This document shows, piece after piece, positions 51,232 to 61,000 of a DNA stretch of 64,000 bases; the stretch's first letter is position 1; each line of letters begins with the position of its first letter. The position numbers and the translations under genes are program-made. Source of the DNA: Saprospiraceae bacterium (lineage in GTDB: Bacteria > Bacteroidota > Bacteroidia > Chitinophagales > Saprospiraceae); assembly GCA_020630435.1 (NCBI GenBank), contig JAHDBJ010000007.1:62001-126000 (forward strand), in the 5' to 3' direction. Below the pieces are notes generated by a model. The model was given only the letters and a program-made list of their open reading frames with translations, was not told the origin of the DNA and ran no database searches.

Positions 51232-51636
51232 ATGTTAAAAATAGAACATTTAGGAATAGCCGTCAAAGACCTTCAAAAAAGCAATGACCTGTTTGCCCAG
51301 CTTCTAGGGGTGGAACATTATAAAATTGAAGAAGTTGCTTCTGAAGGTGTAAATACCTCTTTTTTCAAAGTTGGTGAAAACAAAATCGAATTATTAGAAG
51401 CAACCAAAGAGGGAAGCCCAATCGAAAAGTTTATAGCTAAAAGAGGAGAAGGCATTCATCACGTTGCTTTTGAAGTCGAAGATATTTTAGTAGAGATGAA
51501 ACGATTAGAAGCTGCGGGATTTACTTTATTAAATAAAAAACCCAAAAAAGGAGCGGATAATAAACTTGTGTGTTTTGTACATCCCAAAACCTCAAACGGC
51601 GTCCTTGTAGAACTCTGTCAAAGTATTAGAGAATAG
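51232..51636 (+). CDS. mce: methylmalonyl-CoA epimerase
   Basis: The 134-residue glyoxalase/VOC-fold protein starts MLKIEHLGIAVKDLQKSNDL. The metal ligands fit the family: His in IEHLGIAV, His in GEGIHHVAFEVED and Glu in VLVELCQ. It converts (S)- to (R)-methylmalonyl-CoA, the substrate or product of the mutase encoded at 473-2596. A TATATTTG box lies about 20 nt upstream of the ATG. It heads a plus-strand run of housekeeping genes. Confidence 0.93.
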   Translation: MLKIEHLGIAVKDLQKSNDLFAQLLGVEHYKIEEVASEGVNTSFFKVGENKIELLEATKEGSPIEKFIAKRGEGIHHVAFEVEDILVEMKRLEAAGFTLLNKKPKKGADNKLVCFVHPKTSNGVLVELCQSIRE

Positions 51637-51684
51637 ATTTTTTGAATCATACCCTATTTAATAGGGTAATGCTTATCTTGCGGC

Positions 51685-52104
51685 ATGAAAATCCTAATCA
51701 TCAATGGACCTAACCTAAACCTGCTAGGAAAACGAGAGCCTACCGTATATGGTCATCAGAGTTTTGATGACTATTTTGAGGTATTGAAGTCCTCTTTTCC
51801 TAAAATTGACATCGCCTATTTTCAAAGCAATTACGAAGGAGCAATCATTGATAAAGTACATGAAGTTGGATTCACCTATGATGGAATAGTACTCAATGCT
51901 GGAGCGTATACACATACCTCTATTGCTATTTCGGATGCTATTGGCGCAGTGACGACTCCTGTAGTAGAGGTACATATATCGAATGTTCATGCTAGAGAAA
52001 AATACAGGCATCATTCATATTTAGCTGCCAAATGCGTCGGGGTAATCGCTGGATTAGGATTGGATGTTTATCGTTTAGGAATCGAATATTTTAAGAATAA
52101 ATAA
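51685..52104 (+). CDS. aroQ: type II 3-dehydroquinate dehydratase
   Basis: The 139-residue protein has the full type II signature: MKILIINGPNLNLLGKREPT VYG with the catalytic Tyr, the FQSNYEGAIID segment, NAGAYTHTSIAISDA, VEVHISNVHAREKYRHHS with the catalytic His, and GVIAGLGLDVY. It dehydrates 3-dehydroquinate in the shikimate pathway as a cytoplasmic dodecamer. It ends 1 nt before trpA, so the two are coupled, joining a shikimate step to tryptophan synthesis. Confidence 0.97.
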   Translation: MKILIINGPNLNLLGKREPTVYGHQSFDDYFEVLKSSFPKIDIAYFQSNYEGAIIDKVHEVGFTYDGIVLNAGAYTHTSIAISDAIGAVTTPVVEVHISNVHAREKYRHHSYLAAKCVGVIAGLGLDVYRLGIEYFKNK

Positions 52105-52105
52105 A

Positions 52106-52888
52106 ATGCAAAACAGAATCATAGAATTATTTAAAGAAAACAAAAAAGAAGTACTTTCTATCTTTTTTACGGCAGGTTTCCCCTATTTAGATAGTACCAA
52201 AACAATCATAGAAACGTTAGAAAAGTCAGGAGCAGAACTCCTTGAAATTGGTATGCCTTATTCTGATCCTGTTGCAGATGGGGAAACCATACAGATGAGT
52301 AATAAGATTGCTTTAGACAATGGAATGAGTATCAAACTGTTGTTTGAACAAATCAAAGATATTCGAAAGACCGTTGAGATTCCGCTTATATTAATGGGGT
52401 ATTTGAACCCTATCGTACAATACGGCGTAGAGCGTTTTTGTAAAAAAGCCGTAGAATTGGGTATCGACGGTGTCATCCTTCCTGATCTTCCTATTGATTT
52501 ATATATTGATGAGTATAAAGATTTATTTGAAAAATACAATCTCTCAAATATCTTATTGGTTACCCCTCAAACCTCAGATACTAGAATTAAGATGATAGAT
52601 GAAAATACAAGTGGGTTTATCTATATGGTTTCCGATGATAGCATAACAGGAAAGACGGGACAGTTATCAGAGAAACAAATCGAATATTTTAATAGAGTAA
52701 ATGCGATGGAATTAAAAAATCCTAGGATAATCGGTTTTGGTATTTCGAATCATCATAACTTTTCAACGGCTTGTCAATATGCGAGTGGTGCTATTATCGG
52801 TTCTGCATTTATACGAGCTATACACAATAGTAATGATCTCGAAGCTGATATTAAGCGGTTTGTTTCTGGTATTTTAAAGCCTGCATAA
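52106..52888 (+). CDS. trpA: tryptophan synthase alpha subunit
   Basis: The 260-residue TIM barrel contains the catalytic Glu in LLEIGMPYSDP and Asp in DPVADGETIQ, with GVILPDLPID, LVTPQTSD, FIYMVSDDSITGKTG and FGISNHHN phosphate-loop segments. It cleaves indole-glycerol phosphate to indole in complex with TrpB. No trpB or other trp gene is in the window, and its direct neighbour is aroQ rather than trpB, so the trp genes appear dispersed. Confidence 0.95.
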   Translation: MQNRIIELFKENKKEVLSIFFTAGFPYLDSTKTIIETLEKSGAELLEIGMPYSDPVADGETIQMSNKIALDNGMSIKLLFEQIKDIRKTVEIPLILMGYLNPIVQYGVERFCKKAVELGIDGVILPDLPIDLYIDEYKDLFEKYNLSNILLVTPQTSDTRIKMIDENTSGFIYMVSDDSITGKTGQLSEKQIEYFNRVNAMELKNPRIIGFGISNHHNFSTACQYASGAIIGSAFIRAIHNSNDLEADIKRFVSGILKPA

Positions 52889-52922
52889 TCTTTTTTATAA
52901 AAATAGTAATAAAAATAAAGTA

Positions 52923-53636
52923 ATGAAATTTGGCGTAGTTGTTTTTCCAGGTTCAAATTGTGATGATGACATGGTACATATTTTAAAAAATGTACTAGGA
53001 CAAAACGTCACAAAACTATGGCATAAGGGTACCAATTTGGATGGATTTGAAAAGGGAGACTGTATTGTTTTACCTGGTGGCTTTTCTTATGGGGATTATT
53101 TACGTTCAGGGGCTATTGCTCGATATTCTCCTATTATGAATGCTGTTATTGATTTTGCCAATAAGGGCGGATTTGTATTGGGTATTTGTAATGGTTTCCA
53201 AGTACTATGCGAGACGAAACTCCTGCCAGGTGTTTTATTACGAAATAACAAACAAAAGTTTATATGTAAAAATATACTGCTTAAAAATAACACTTCAAAC
53301 ACCGTTTTTACGCATAAACTTAAAACAAATTCTATCATAAATATCCCCATTGCACATGCTGACGGTCGTTATTATTGTGATGAAGCTGCTTTGAAAAAGC
53401 TTAAAGAAAATGATCAAATTTTATTTCAATATTGTGACCAAAAAGGAGCGATAACCGAAGCAAGTAACCCGAATGGTTCAATTGAAAACATAGCCGGTAT
53501 TTGTAATAAAGAGCGAAATGTTTTTGGTATGATGCCGCATCCAGAACGTGCATCGGAAGCTATTTTGGGTAATACCGATGGATTAGCTTTATTTCAATCG
53601 CTCATTGAAAATTTCCAAAAAGCAAGTCTTGCCTAG
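52923..53636 (+). CDS. purQ: phosphoribosylformylglycinamidine synthase, glutaminase subunit
   Basis: The 237-residue class I glutamine amidotransferase starts MKFGVVVFPGSNCDDDMVHI. The nucleophile Cys is in GICNGFQVL, and the His/Glu pair in MMPHPERASE. It supplies ammonia to PurL for FGAM formation in de novo purine synthesis, with PurS as third partner. Neither purL nor purS is in the window. A separate PurQ implies the three-subunit form of the enzyme. The 34-nt gap to trpA allows co-transcription. Confidence 0.95.
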   Translation: MKFGVVVFPGSNCDDDMVHILKNVLGQNVTKLWHKGTNLDGFEKGDCIVLPGGFSYGDYLRSGAIARYSPIMNAVIDFANKGGFVLGICNGFQVLCETKLLPGVLLRNNKQKFICKNILLKNNTSNTVFTHKLKTNSIINIPIAHADGRYYCDEAALKKLKENDQILFQYCDQKGAITEASNPNGSIENIAGICNKERNVFGMMPHPERASEAILGNTDGLALFQSLIENFQKASLA

Positions 53637-53784
53637 TCACAAAAGTTGTTTTTTTTCTTAGCAGCTTTAGGATAAATTCTATTTTTTTATAGAAAAGTTT
53701 ATAATTGTAGGATAATTTATAAATTCGATTTACTATATTTGCCTACAAGCCGAAGCCCCAAAATAATTTTTTAAAAGTCTTTCA

Positions 53785-54252
53785 GTGCAACATTTTTTTT
53801 GGTGCATCATTTTGATCTTCTGCACCTCAATTCAAATTAATGCTCAAGAGGAAACAACTATAGGATTACCTATAGAATGGAGCTTTGAGGCCGTAGAACT
53901 GGAAGATAATGAGTACGAACTCATCATAACAGCAAAACTTGAGGAGGGCTGGTCTATTTATTCTCAAGATAATGAAATAGACAAAGGACCTTATCCCACT
54001 AGCTTTGAATTCGACTACTATGAAAATGTGATTTTTATTGACAATGTAGTAGAAGGTGGTTCAAAGAATACAACTTATGATGACTTATTTCAAATGAATG
54101 TTTCAACACTCTCTAAGACTGTTGTCTTCGTTCAACGTATCCAAGTGCTGGATGATACTGACTTAATCGAGGGCTTTGTTAGCTATATGGCTGTCAACCA
54201 AGACAAACAATGTCTTCCTCCTAGAGAAGTCTTTTTTGAATTCAGTTTATAA
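53785..54252 (+). CDS. secreted DsbD alpha-like domain protein, one cysteine lost
   Basis: The only plausible start is GTG 53785, which gives a signal peptide (MQHFFWCIILIFCTSIQINA). The 155 residues form one DsbD N-terminal-type immunoglobulin fold: IEWSFEAVELEDNEYELIIT AKLEEGWSIYSQ ... TSFEFDY. In the three sibling domains the end reads C-x4-5-C-(L/I)-P. Here it is MAVNQDKQCLPP, so the first cysteine is Val and the redox pair is broken. A TATATTTG box at 53734-53741 is the likely promoter. It is the first of three tandem genes of this family. Confidence 0.75.
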   Translation: MQHFFWCIILIFCTSIQINAQEETTIGLPIEWSFEAVELEDNEYELIITAKLEEGWSIYSQDNEIDKGPYPTSFEFDYYENVIFIDNVVEGGSKNTTYDDLFQMNVSTLSKTVVFVQRIQVLDDTDLIEGFVSYMAVNQDKQCLPPREVFFEFSL

Positions 54253-54350
54253 ACAACAACTTGGAAAGTTTTCAAACTCAATTTATATCGAGTACCTTAA
54301 TTCAAATGATAAACAGTAAGTATTTTTAACATAAAACTAACCTATTTACG

Positions 54351-54803
54351 ATGAGAAGATTATTTCTATTATGCCTTTCTGTATTCTTTGTTACACTTTC
54401 TTACGCTCAAATGGAACCTGTGTCTTGGTCTTATGACTATGAAAAGGTTGGTGAGCAAGAGTATGAAATTATTTTTTCTGCCAATATCCAAGATGGATGG
54501 TGTATTTACTCTGTGTACATGGAAGAAGGAGGGCCGATTCCTACCTCTATTGTTTTTGAAAATGAGGCGGATTTCCAATTGGTCGGAAAAGCAAAAGAAA
54601 TTGGATTAAAGGAAGAAAAATTTGATGAATCTTTCAACATGAATTTAAAAAAATTGAAAGGTCGCTCAAAGATTAAACAAAGAATCAAACTTGTCAATAC
54701 TGATGCGGGTAGCATTGTTGGGCAAATTACATATATGTCTTGCAATGAATCAGGCTGTCTTCCTCCTAAAAATGTTGATTTTGAAATTGACCTAGAAGAA
54801 TAA
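54351..54803 (+). CDS. secreted DsbD alpha-like domain protein
   Basis: The 150-residue protein has a signal peptide (MRRLFLLCLSVFFVTLSYAQ) and one DsbD alpha-like domain: VSWSYDYEKVGEQEYEIIFS, DGWCIYS, and the C-terminal pair MSCNESGCLPP. It is probably a periplasmic disulfide carrier or a partner of the DsbD at 55048. An extra Cys (GWCIY) is absent from its siblings. It is followed by a strong terminator at 54831. Confidence 0.8.
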   Translation: MRRLFLLCLSVFFVTLSYAQMEPVSWSYDYEKVGEQEYEIIFSANIQDGWCIYSVYMEEGGPIPTSIVFENEADFQLVGKAKEIGLKEEKFDESFNMNLKKLKGRSKIKQRIKLVNTDAGSIVGQITYMSCNESGCLPPKNVDFEIDLEE

Positions 54804-54830
54804 TTTCAACTTCAATTTCAGTATTTGTAA

Positions 54831-54864
54831 AAAAGGGCTACTTGTTAATAAGTAGCCCTTTTTT
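54831..54864 (+). terminator. terminator after the second DsbD alpha-like gene
   Basis: AAAGGGCTACTT and AAGTAGCCCTTT form a 12-bp stem with a 6-nt loop, followed by a T-run. Confidence 0.85.
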
Positions 54865-54949
54865 ATTTACATTTGTTAATGTTCATTTAAAAAATAATCA
54901 TTTTCTGAATTGAGTTGTTATTAATTGCATCCTTCTCCCTAATTTAGAG

Positions 54950-54980
54950 TTGAATGCTATAAAACAAATGTGTATTTTTG
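54950..54980 (+). promoter_or_regulatory. promoter of dsbD
   Basis: TTG at 54950-54952 is separated by exactly 20 nt from TATTTTTG at 54973-54980, the classic Bacteroidota -33/-7 arrangement. The transcript would start near 54986, giving a 60-nt leader. Confidence 0.65.
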
Positions 54981-55047
54981 TAATAAATTGGCAAATGTTT
55001 TGTGACATTTATTACTAAACCATTATCCAATCCAAATTTTTGAGTTA

Positions 55048-57906
55048 ATGAAATCTACAATGAAGCTTTTCGGTCTTTTCTTAACAGTTTTAATTAGTGT
55101 ACAATCTATAAACGCACAAATTTTTAAACCTGTAAAATGGACATGGGATTCCAAACAAGTCGGTAATAATGAATATGAGCTAATTTTTAAAGCCAAAATT
55201 GATGATGGTTGGGCATTATATTCTCAATATCTAGACGAAGATGGTCCCGTTCCCACATCTTTTACCTACGAAAGTCCAAAAGATGTAGAACTTGTGGGTA
55301 AGAATCAAGAATCGGGTCCTAAAAAGAAAGAAGGGTATGACGAGCTATTCGGCATGAATCTTATCAAATATTATAAGTCAGGCACATTTGTACAAAAAAT
55401 TAAAGTTAAAGATGCAAGCCAACCTATAGAGGGCTATTTGACCTTTATGACTTGCGACGAAGAACGTTGTCTTCCTCCAGAAGATATTGATTTTAGTATC
55501 ACCTTAAAACAAGGAAAAACTGCTTCAAAACCAGTGGATCAAGGTGCTAGTACTCCTACTAAAAAAGAGGTCGAGGAAGTTAAAGCAAAGACAGAAACTA
55601 AAGTAGCAGAAACAAAAGCAGCAACTCCGCCCAAATCTATTCCAATACCTAAAACACATACCGCACAGCCGTCTACGACAACAGCAATTGAAGCAAAAGT
55701 AGAGGATACCAAAACTAAAATTCAGGAAGCTAAAACCACAATAAGCGAAACAGCTCAGTCTAATACTAAGCGTACCGAATCGCATTCGTCTTCTATTAAG
55801 AAAGAAGAACCCCAAAAAGTAATCGCTCAAGCTAAAGAAAAAACATTAACAAAAAAACAAGAAGCTAAAAAAGAAATAGAGGATACTAAGTCCATAAATT
55901 CTATCGCTTCTAATGAAGCCCATTCTGGTATCTTCGATCCCGTCACATGGACTTTTGATCATAAGAAGGTTGGTGAAGGAGAATATGAATTAACGTTCAA
56001 AGCTAAAATGGAAGAAGGGTATTATATCTATTCACAATTTTTAGAAAGCGATGAAGGACCAAGTGCTACAAGTTTTAATTATGAAGCAAAAGAAAACATC
56101 AAACCCTACGGAAAAATAGTTGAAAATGGAAAGAAGAAAACGGAGTTTGATAAGATTTTTGATATGAATGTGACCAAAGTCATTGGCAATAGTAGTTTTG
56201 TACAAAAAGCCAAAATTATAGACAATGATAAAACAGCACACTTAAAAGGCTATATAGACTATCAAGTCTGTAATGCTTCTAGATGTATTCCAAAAGAACA
56301 AGAGTTCTCTTTTACAGTAGGTGGCAATAAAGCCGATGTAGCCGTTGTTCCTATTACAGGTAATATCAAAGGGGACAAAATTGACCAACTTATTCCTAGC
56401 CTTAAGGCAAGCCACGAAGAACCTGTTGGTGATTGTGGGCAAGGCGCTGTTGTGAAAAGTGAATCTTGGTGGGGAACTTTCTTCTTCGGATTCGTTGGAG
56501 GCTTACTAGCACTTTTAACGCCCTGTGTTTTCCCAATGATTCCACTTACTGTTAGTTTTTTCACAAAAGATACAAAACGTAAAGGTTGGGTCAATGGCTT
56601 ATTATATGGTCTATCCATTATGGTAATCTATGTAGGACTAGGCTTGCTAATCACCACAGTATTTGGAGCTACGGCTTTAAATGAATTATCCACCAACTGG
56701 ATTGCAAATACAATCTTCTTTGTCATTTTTGTGTTCTTTGCGTTTTCCTTCTTCGGGTTTTATGAGATCACCTTACCCAGCTCATGGACAACCAAAAGTG
56801 ATCAGATGGCAGATAAAGGTGGTTTAATTGGTTTATTTTTCTTAGCGGCTACACTCGCGTTGGTTTCTTTTTCATGCACTGGACCAATTATCGGCACGGC
56901 ATTAGTAGAGTCTGCTTCTGGAGGTTTTATGGGCCCCTTGGTTGTGATGTTAGGATTTTCATTAGCCTTAGCTATACCATTTGGTTTATTTGCAGCCTTT
57001 CCAACATGGTTAAATACTTTACCAAAATCAGGTGGATGGATGAACTCCGTTAAAGTTGTATTAGGATTTATAGAATTGGCATTAGCTTTCAAATTCTTAT
57101 CCGTAGCAGATATGACCTCTCATTGGGGAGTGCTTGGGTATGAAATTTTTATGGGGATTTGGATATTAATTGCCGCAGCAATGACGCTCTACCTCTTTGG
57201 GTTTATCAAATTTCCTCACGATTCGCCCATCAAAAAATTATCCGTACCTAGATTTATATTTGGACTAGGCTCTTTGGTATTAACGATTGCTTTATGTACT
57301 GGTTTTTTTATCAATCCAAAGACGAATGCCTATAACTCTTTAAGTATGCTTAGTGGGATTGCACCTCCTGTTTCTTATAATTATTTTCTTGAAAAACCTG
57401 AAGTTCCAAAAGACCTAAAAACAACTTATCCATCATTTTCTAAATGTGCCAATAATTTAGATTGCTTTAAAGATTACTATGAGGGCTTAGACTATGCTAA
57501 AAAAATAAATAAACCTATATTAGTAGACTTTACAGGACATGGCTGTGTCAATTGTAGAAGAATGGAAGAACACGTTTGGATAGAAGATGAAGTACATACT
57601 AGATTGGACAAAGAATTTGTACTAATTTCTCTCTATGTTGATGACAGAGAAAAACTAGATAAAGTTTTATATTCTGAAAGAAGTAATAAGAAATTAAGAA
57701 GTGTAGGACATAAATGGTCAGACTTCCAGATTGTCAATTTTAATCAAAATTCACAGCCTTTATATGTGATGGTTAGTCCCACAGAAGAAGTTTTGGCAAG
57801 CCCTATTGGCTATGATCAAGGCAAAATAGTAGAAGATTATGTTGATTATCTTGACTGTGGCTTAAGTACTTTTAAACAAAAATATTCTAGCTTAGGTCAA
57901 CGATAG
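55048..57906 (+). CDS. dsbD: thiol:disulfide interchange protein DsbD with duplicated N-terminal domain
   Basis: The 952-residue protein has a signal peptide (MKSTMKLFGLFLTVLISVQS) and a first alpha-like domain (25-150) ending MTCDEERCLPP. A long Lys/Thr/Ala/Glu-rich linker (155-290) follows, then a second alpha-like domain (295-430) ending QVCNASRCIP. The DsbD membrane domain (about 475-770) has eight helices and the TPCVFPMIPLT and SFSCTGPIIGT cysteines. The C-terminal thioredoxin domain has GHGCVNCRRME. It passes electrons from cytoplasmic thioredoxin to the periplasm. Two N-terminal domains in one chain are unusual. Confidence 0.93.
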   Translation: MKSTMKLFGLFLTVLISVQSINAQIFKPVKWTWDSKQVGNNEYELIFKAKIDDGWALYSQYLDEDGPVPTSFTYESPKDVELVGKNQESGPKKKEGYDELFGMNLIKYYKSGTFVQKIKVKDASQPIEGYLTFMTCDEERCLPPEDIDFSITLKQGKTASKPVDQGASTPTKKEVEEVKAKTETKVAETKAATPPKSIPIPKTHTAQPSTTTAIEAKVEDTKTKIQEAKTTISETAQSNTKRTESHSSSIKKEEPQKVIAQAKEKTLTKKQEAKKEIEDTKSINSIASNEAHSGIFDPVTWTFDHKKVGEGEYELTFKAKMEEGYYIYSQFLESDEGPSATSFNYEAKENIKPYGKIVENGKKKTEFDKIFDMNVTKVIGNSSFVQKAKIIDNDKTAHLKGYIDYQVCNASRCIPKEQEFSFTVGGNKADVAVVPITGNIKGDKIDQLIPSLKASHEEPVGDCGQGAVVKSESWWGTFFFGFVGGLLALLTPCVFPMIPLTVSFFTKDTKRKGWVNGLLYGLSIMVIYVGLGLLITTVFGATALNELSTNWIANTIFFVIFVFFAFSFFGFYEITLPSSWTTKSDQMADKGGLIGLFFLAATLALVSFSCTGPIIGTALVESASGGFMGPLVVMLGFSLALAIPFGLFAAFPTWLNTLPKSGGWMNSVKVVLGFIELALAFKFLSVADMTSHWGVLGYEIFMGIWILIAAAMTLYLFGFIKFPHDSPIKKLSVPRFIFGLGSLVLTIALCTGFFINPKTNAYNSLSMLSGIAPPVSYNYFLEKPEVPKDLKTTYPSFSKCANNLDCFKDYYEGLDYAKKINKPILVDFTGHGCVNCRRMEEHVWIEDEVHTRLDKEFVLISLYVDDREKLDKVLYSERSNKKLRSVGHKWSDFQIVNFNQNSQPLYVMVSPTEEVLASPIGYDQGKIVEDYVDYLDCGLSTFKQKYSSLGQR

Positions 57907-58027
57907 AAATCAATATATTTTTTATTTTTAACCATTGAAAGGTTACATTTGAGGGGCTTAGCAGATATATACTTTAGGGAATGTTGTCATAACTTCTCCT
58001 TAGAGATATTATTATAAACAAAAACGT

Positions 58028-61000
58028 ATGAAAAAAGTCCCCTTGTTCCTTGCATTTTTGTTATCTACATATTGTGTGTACCTAAAAGCACAACTCAATA
58101 TTCAAGATTCTTTAGTTCTAGTAGACATTTATAATAATGCTGGAGGTTCAAATTGGAATAATAGTAACTGGCTTTCCAATAATCCTGCTCATACTTGGTA
58201 TGGCGTAACGGTATCTGAGGGAAGAGTCGTTGGATTGGACTTTGACGAACAAAACCTGACGGGAACATTGGTGGATTTATCCCAACTAGAAGCCTTAACC
58301 TTTTTAAACTTAAATCATAACAATCTAGAAGAAATTGAAAACATTAATAACTTAACACTCCTCAAAGAACTATATTTAAACAATAATAACCTTACTGTAT
58401 TACCCAATATTAGTGGACTCGTTAATTTAGAAAAATTATGGATTCAAAATAATCAACTAACAACCTTACCTGATTTATCTAATTTTTCTTTACTAAAAGA
58501 GCTTTATTGTGGTAGCAATCTTATTAGTGACATTCCAGATTTATCTCATAATATCAATCTAGAGATCTTAGCTTTGACAACTAATAATATAAATGAATTA
58601 CCCGATTTATCGAGTAATACAAAGTTAACAGAGTTACATTGTAGTGGAAATAACATCACCAAAATACCTGATATCTCTAATAATATAAACTTGACCACTT
58701 TAGATTGTAGCCGTAATGCCCTAACGTACTTGCCTGACTTGTCTAATAATGCAGCCCTTTCTGTAATCTCTTGTGCCAATAATCTCCTAATACAACTCCC
58801 TAATTTATCTAATAATATAAAGCTCACAAGGTTAGCTTGCGCTAATAATCTCCTAACGGAATTACCGAATTTAGCTAACAATATAGAATTGCAAGAAATC
58901 TGGTGCTTCAATAATAAGATAACTAGCCTACCAAACTTATCTAACTTAACTAAATTGTCTAAAATCTATTGTAACGATAACCAGTTAAAAGAAATACCTA
59001 ATATATCCAATCTGTTAAACCTAGAAGAAGTAAATTTTTCTAATAACTTTTTATCTTTTGAAGACTTAGAACCAATTCTTGAGCATCCTAATATAGATTT
59101 ATTTTTTGCAGAAAACTTTACGGAACAAACCCCTGATACCATTTCACTAGTAGGCAATTCAAGAACCTATATTGATAGTACTTATACACTTAGTATTGAT
59201 AGAATTCGAGGAACAAATACGATTTATGAATGGTATAAGAATGATGTGTCTCTAGGAGAACCTTCTCAAGATACCTTCTTGCATATTTCTCAAGTATCCT
59301 CTAATGATGACGGAGTATACCGTTGTATAGCGACAAACCCTTTAATACCAGAAATCACACAATATTCGACTAATTTTGATGTGGAGGTTTTTGCGATAGA
59401 TTCCCTAGGAGGTGTTTACTACCCTGACCAATTTTTAATAGAATACGTAGAACAGATAAGTTATCAAGAAAAACAAGAAATGCGGGACGAATTTGAAGCT
59501 ACTGTGATTGATTCTTGTATGTGTGGGCAACGATTGGAGATTTGGAAAATTCCTAATGCCATCTTAGTTACAGAAGATGGTGAAACGCTTTATATAGTTG
59601 ATGATAATGGAAAAAAGAAAAGAATCCGCCGTAAGTCAAAAGTAAATGGTGCCGATTTTCATTATGTCGTAAATAGTGATGCTCAAAATTACAAACCCAT
59701 TCAAACGACTCATCATGCCTCATCTTTTTACAAAAAAAATAAAAGATCGAATGCCAATATTAAGGTCGCTATCTTAGATACAGGGCTTGATATTTTTAAT
59801 GAAAGCTCTCCACTATTTCCCTATCGTTGGGTAAATCCATATGAAGACCTTCTTCCCGATGATAAAGATGGAAATTGTTACCAATCTGATGTCTATGGCG
59901 TCGATATCAGTCAAAGAGATTCTCTTCCAAATGATGACCATAAAAAGCACCATGGCAGTCATATCGCTGAAATTATTAAGCATGGTCTCCAACCAGAAGA
60001 TATTGAATTTATTGCCGTTAAAACACATGATAAAAACGGTTGGGGCAATCTTTTCAATACTGTTTGTGGAATATACTACGCAATGGAAAAAGATGTAGAT
60101 ATCATCAATGCAAGTTGGAGCTATAAAGGGTTGCCTTCCGAAATTTTAAAGAATGCCATACATCGTATAGGTGAACAATCAAATACCCTATTCATCACTT
60201 CCGCAGGGAATGATGCCACACTAACAGATACGGTTCCTTACTATCCTGCTAGTTATGATTTGGATAATATTCTTTCGGTAATGTCTATTGATGATAATGA
60301 TAAAGTTCCTACATTTTCCAATTATGGACAAAGTAATATTGACCTTGCCGCAAGAGGAGTAGATGTTAGCAGTCAAAATTATGGGGTTAAAAATGGTACT
60401 TCTTTTTCTACCGCTTATACTAGTGGCTTCGCAGCTAGAATGCTATATCTTAATCCTGAGCTTGCACCTAAAGAGCTTAAACAAATTATTTTTGACAAAT
60501 TAGAATATCTTCCTGTCCTAGAACAAAAATGTTTATCCAAAAGTAAATTGCCCGATCCTTTATATGAAAACTTTGAATGGCTAGACTTTGAAGCACAAGT
60601 CATCGATAAAACTGCTGTAGTCTTAGATTGGTCAACCCTTTTTGAAGTTGATTTAGATAATTTTGAGGTTCAGCGTTCTTTTGATAATATTAATTTTAGC
60701 TCTATTGGAAATATTGTAGCGAACAACCTAACCCAAAACGATTACCAGTTTGAAGATGATTATACCTTAATTGATACACTAACGTCTTATTATCGAATAA
60801 AAATCAACGAAAAATCGGGTTCATATCATTATTCCGAAACAAAGAAAATCCTATTTTTCACAGGGCATGACTTTCCTGTAGCCTTACTGGAGAACCCCAT
60901 TGTAGATAATTTAAGCCTATTCTTTCAAGAAGTCGTCAATGGGGGCTTTATCCATATTTATGACATCTCTGGCAGATTAGTTTATAATCAAACTATCAGT

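Noticed and set aside
56262-56618. 118-codon minus-strand ORF inside dsbD
   Set aside because: Antisense shadow of a conserved multidomain protein; composition and lack of start context do not support it.
58546-58911. 121-codon minus-strand ORF in the LRR region
   Set aside because: Its repeats mirror the LRR codons on the other strand; a shadow.
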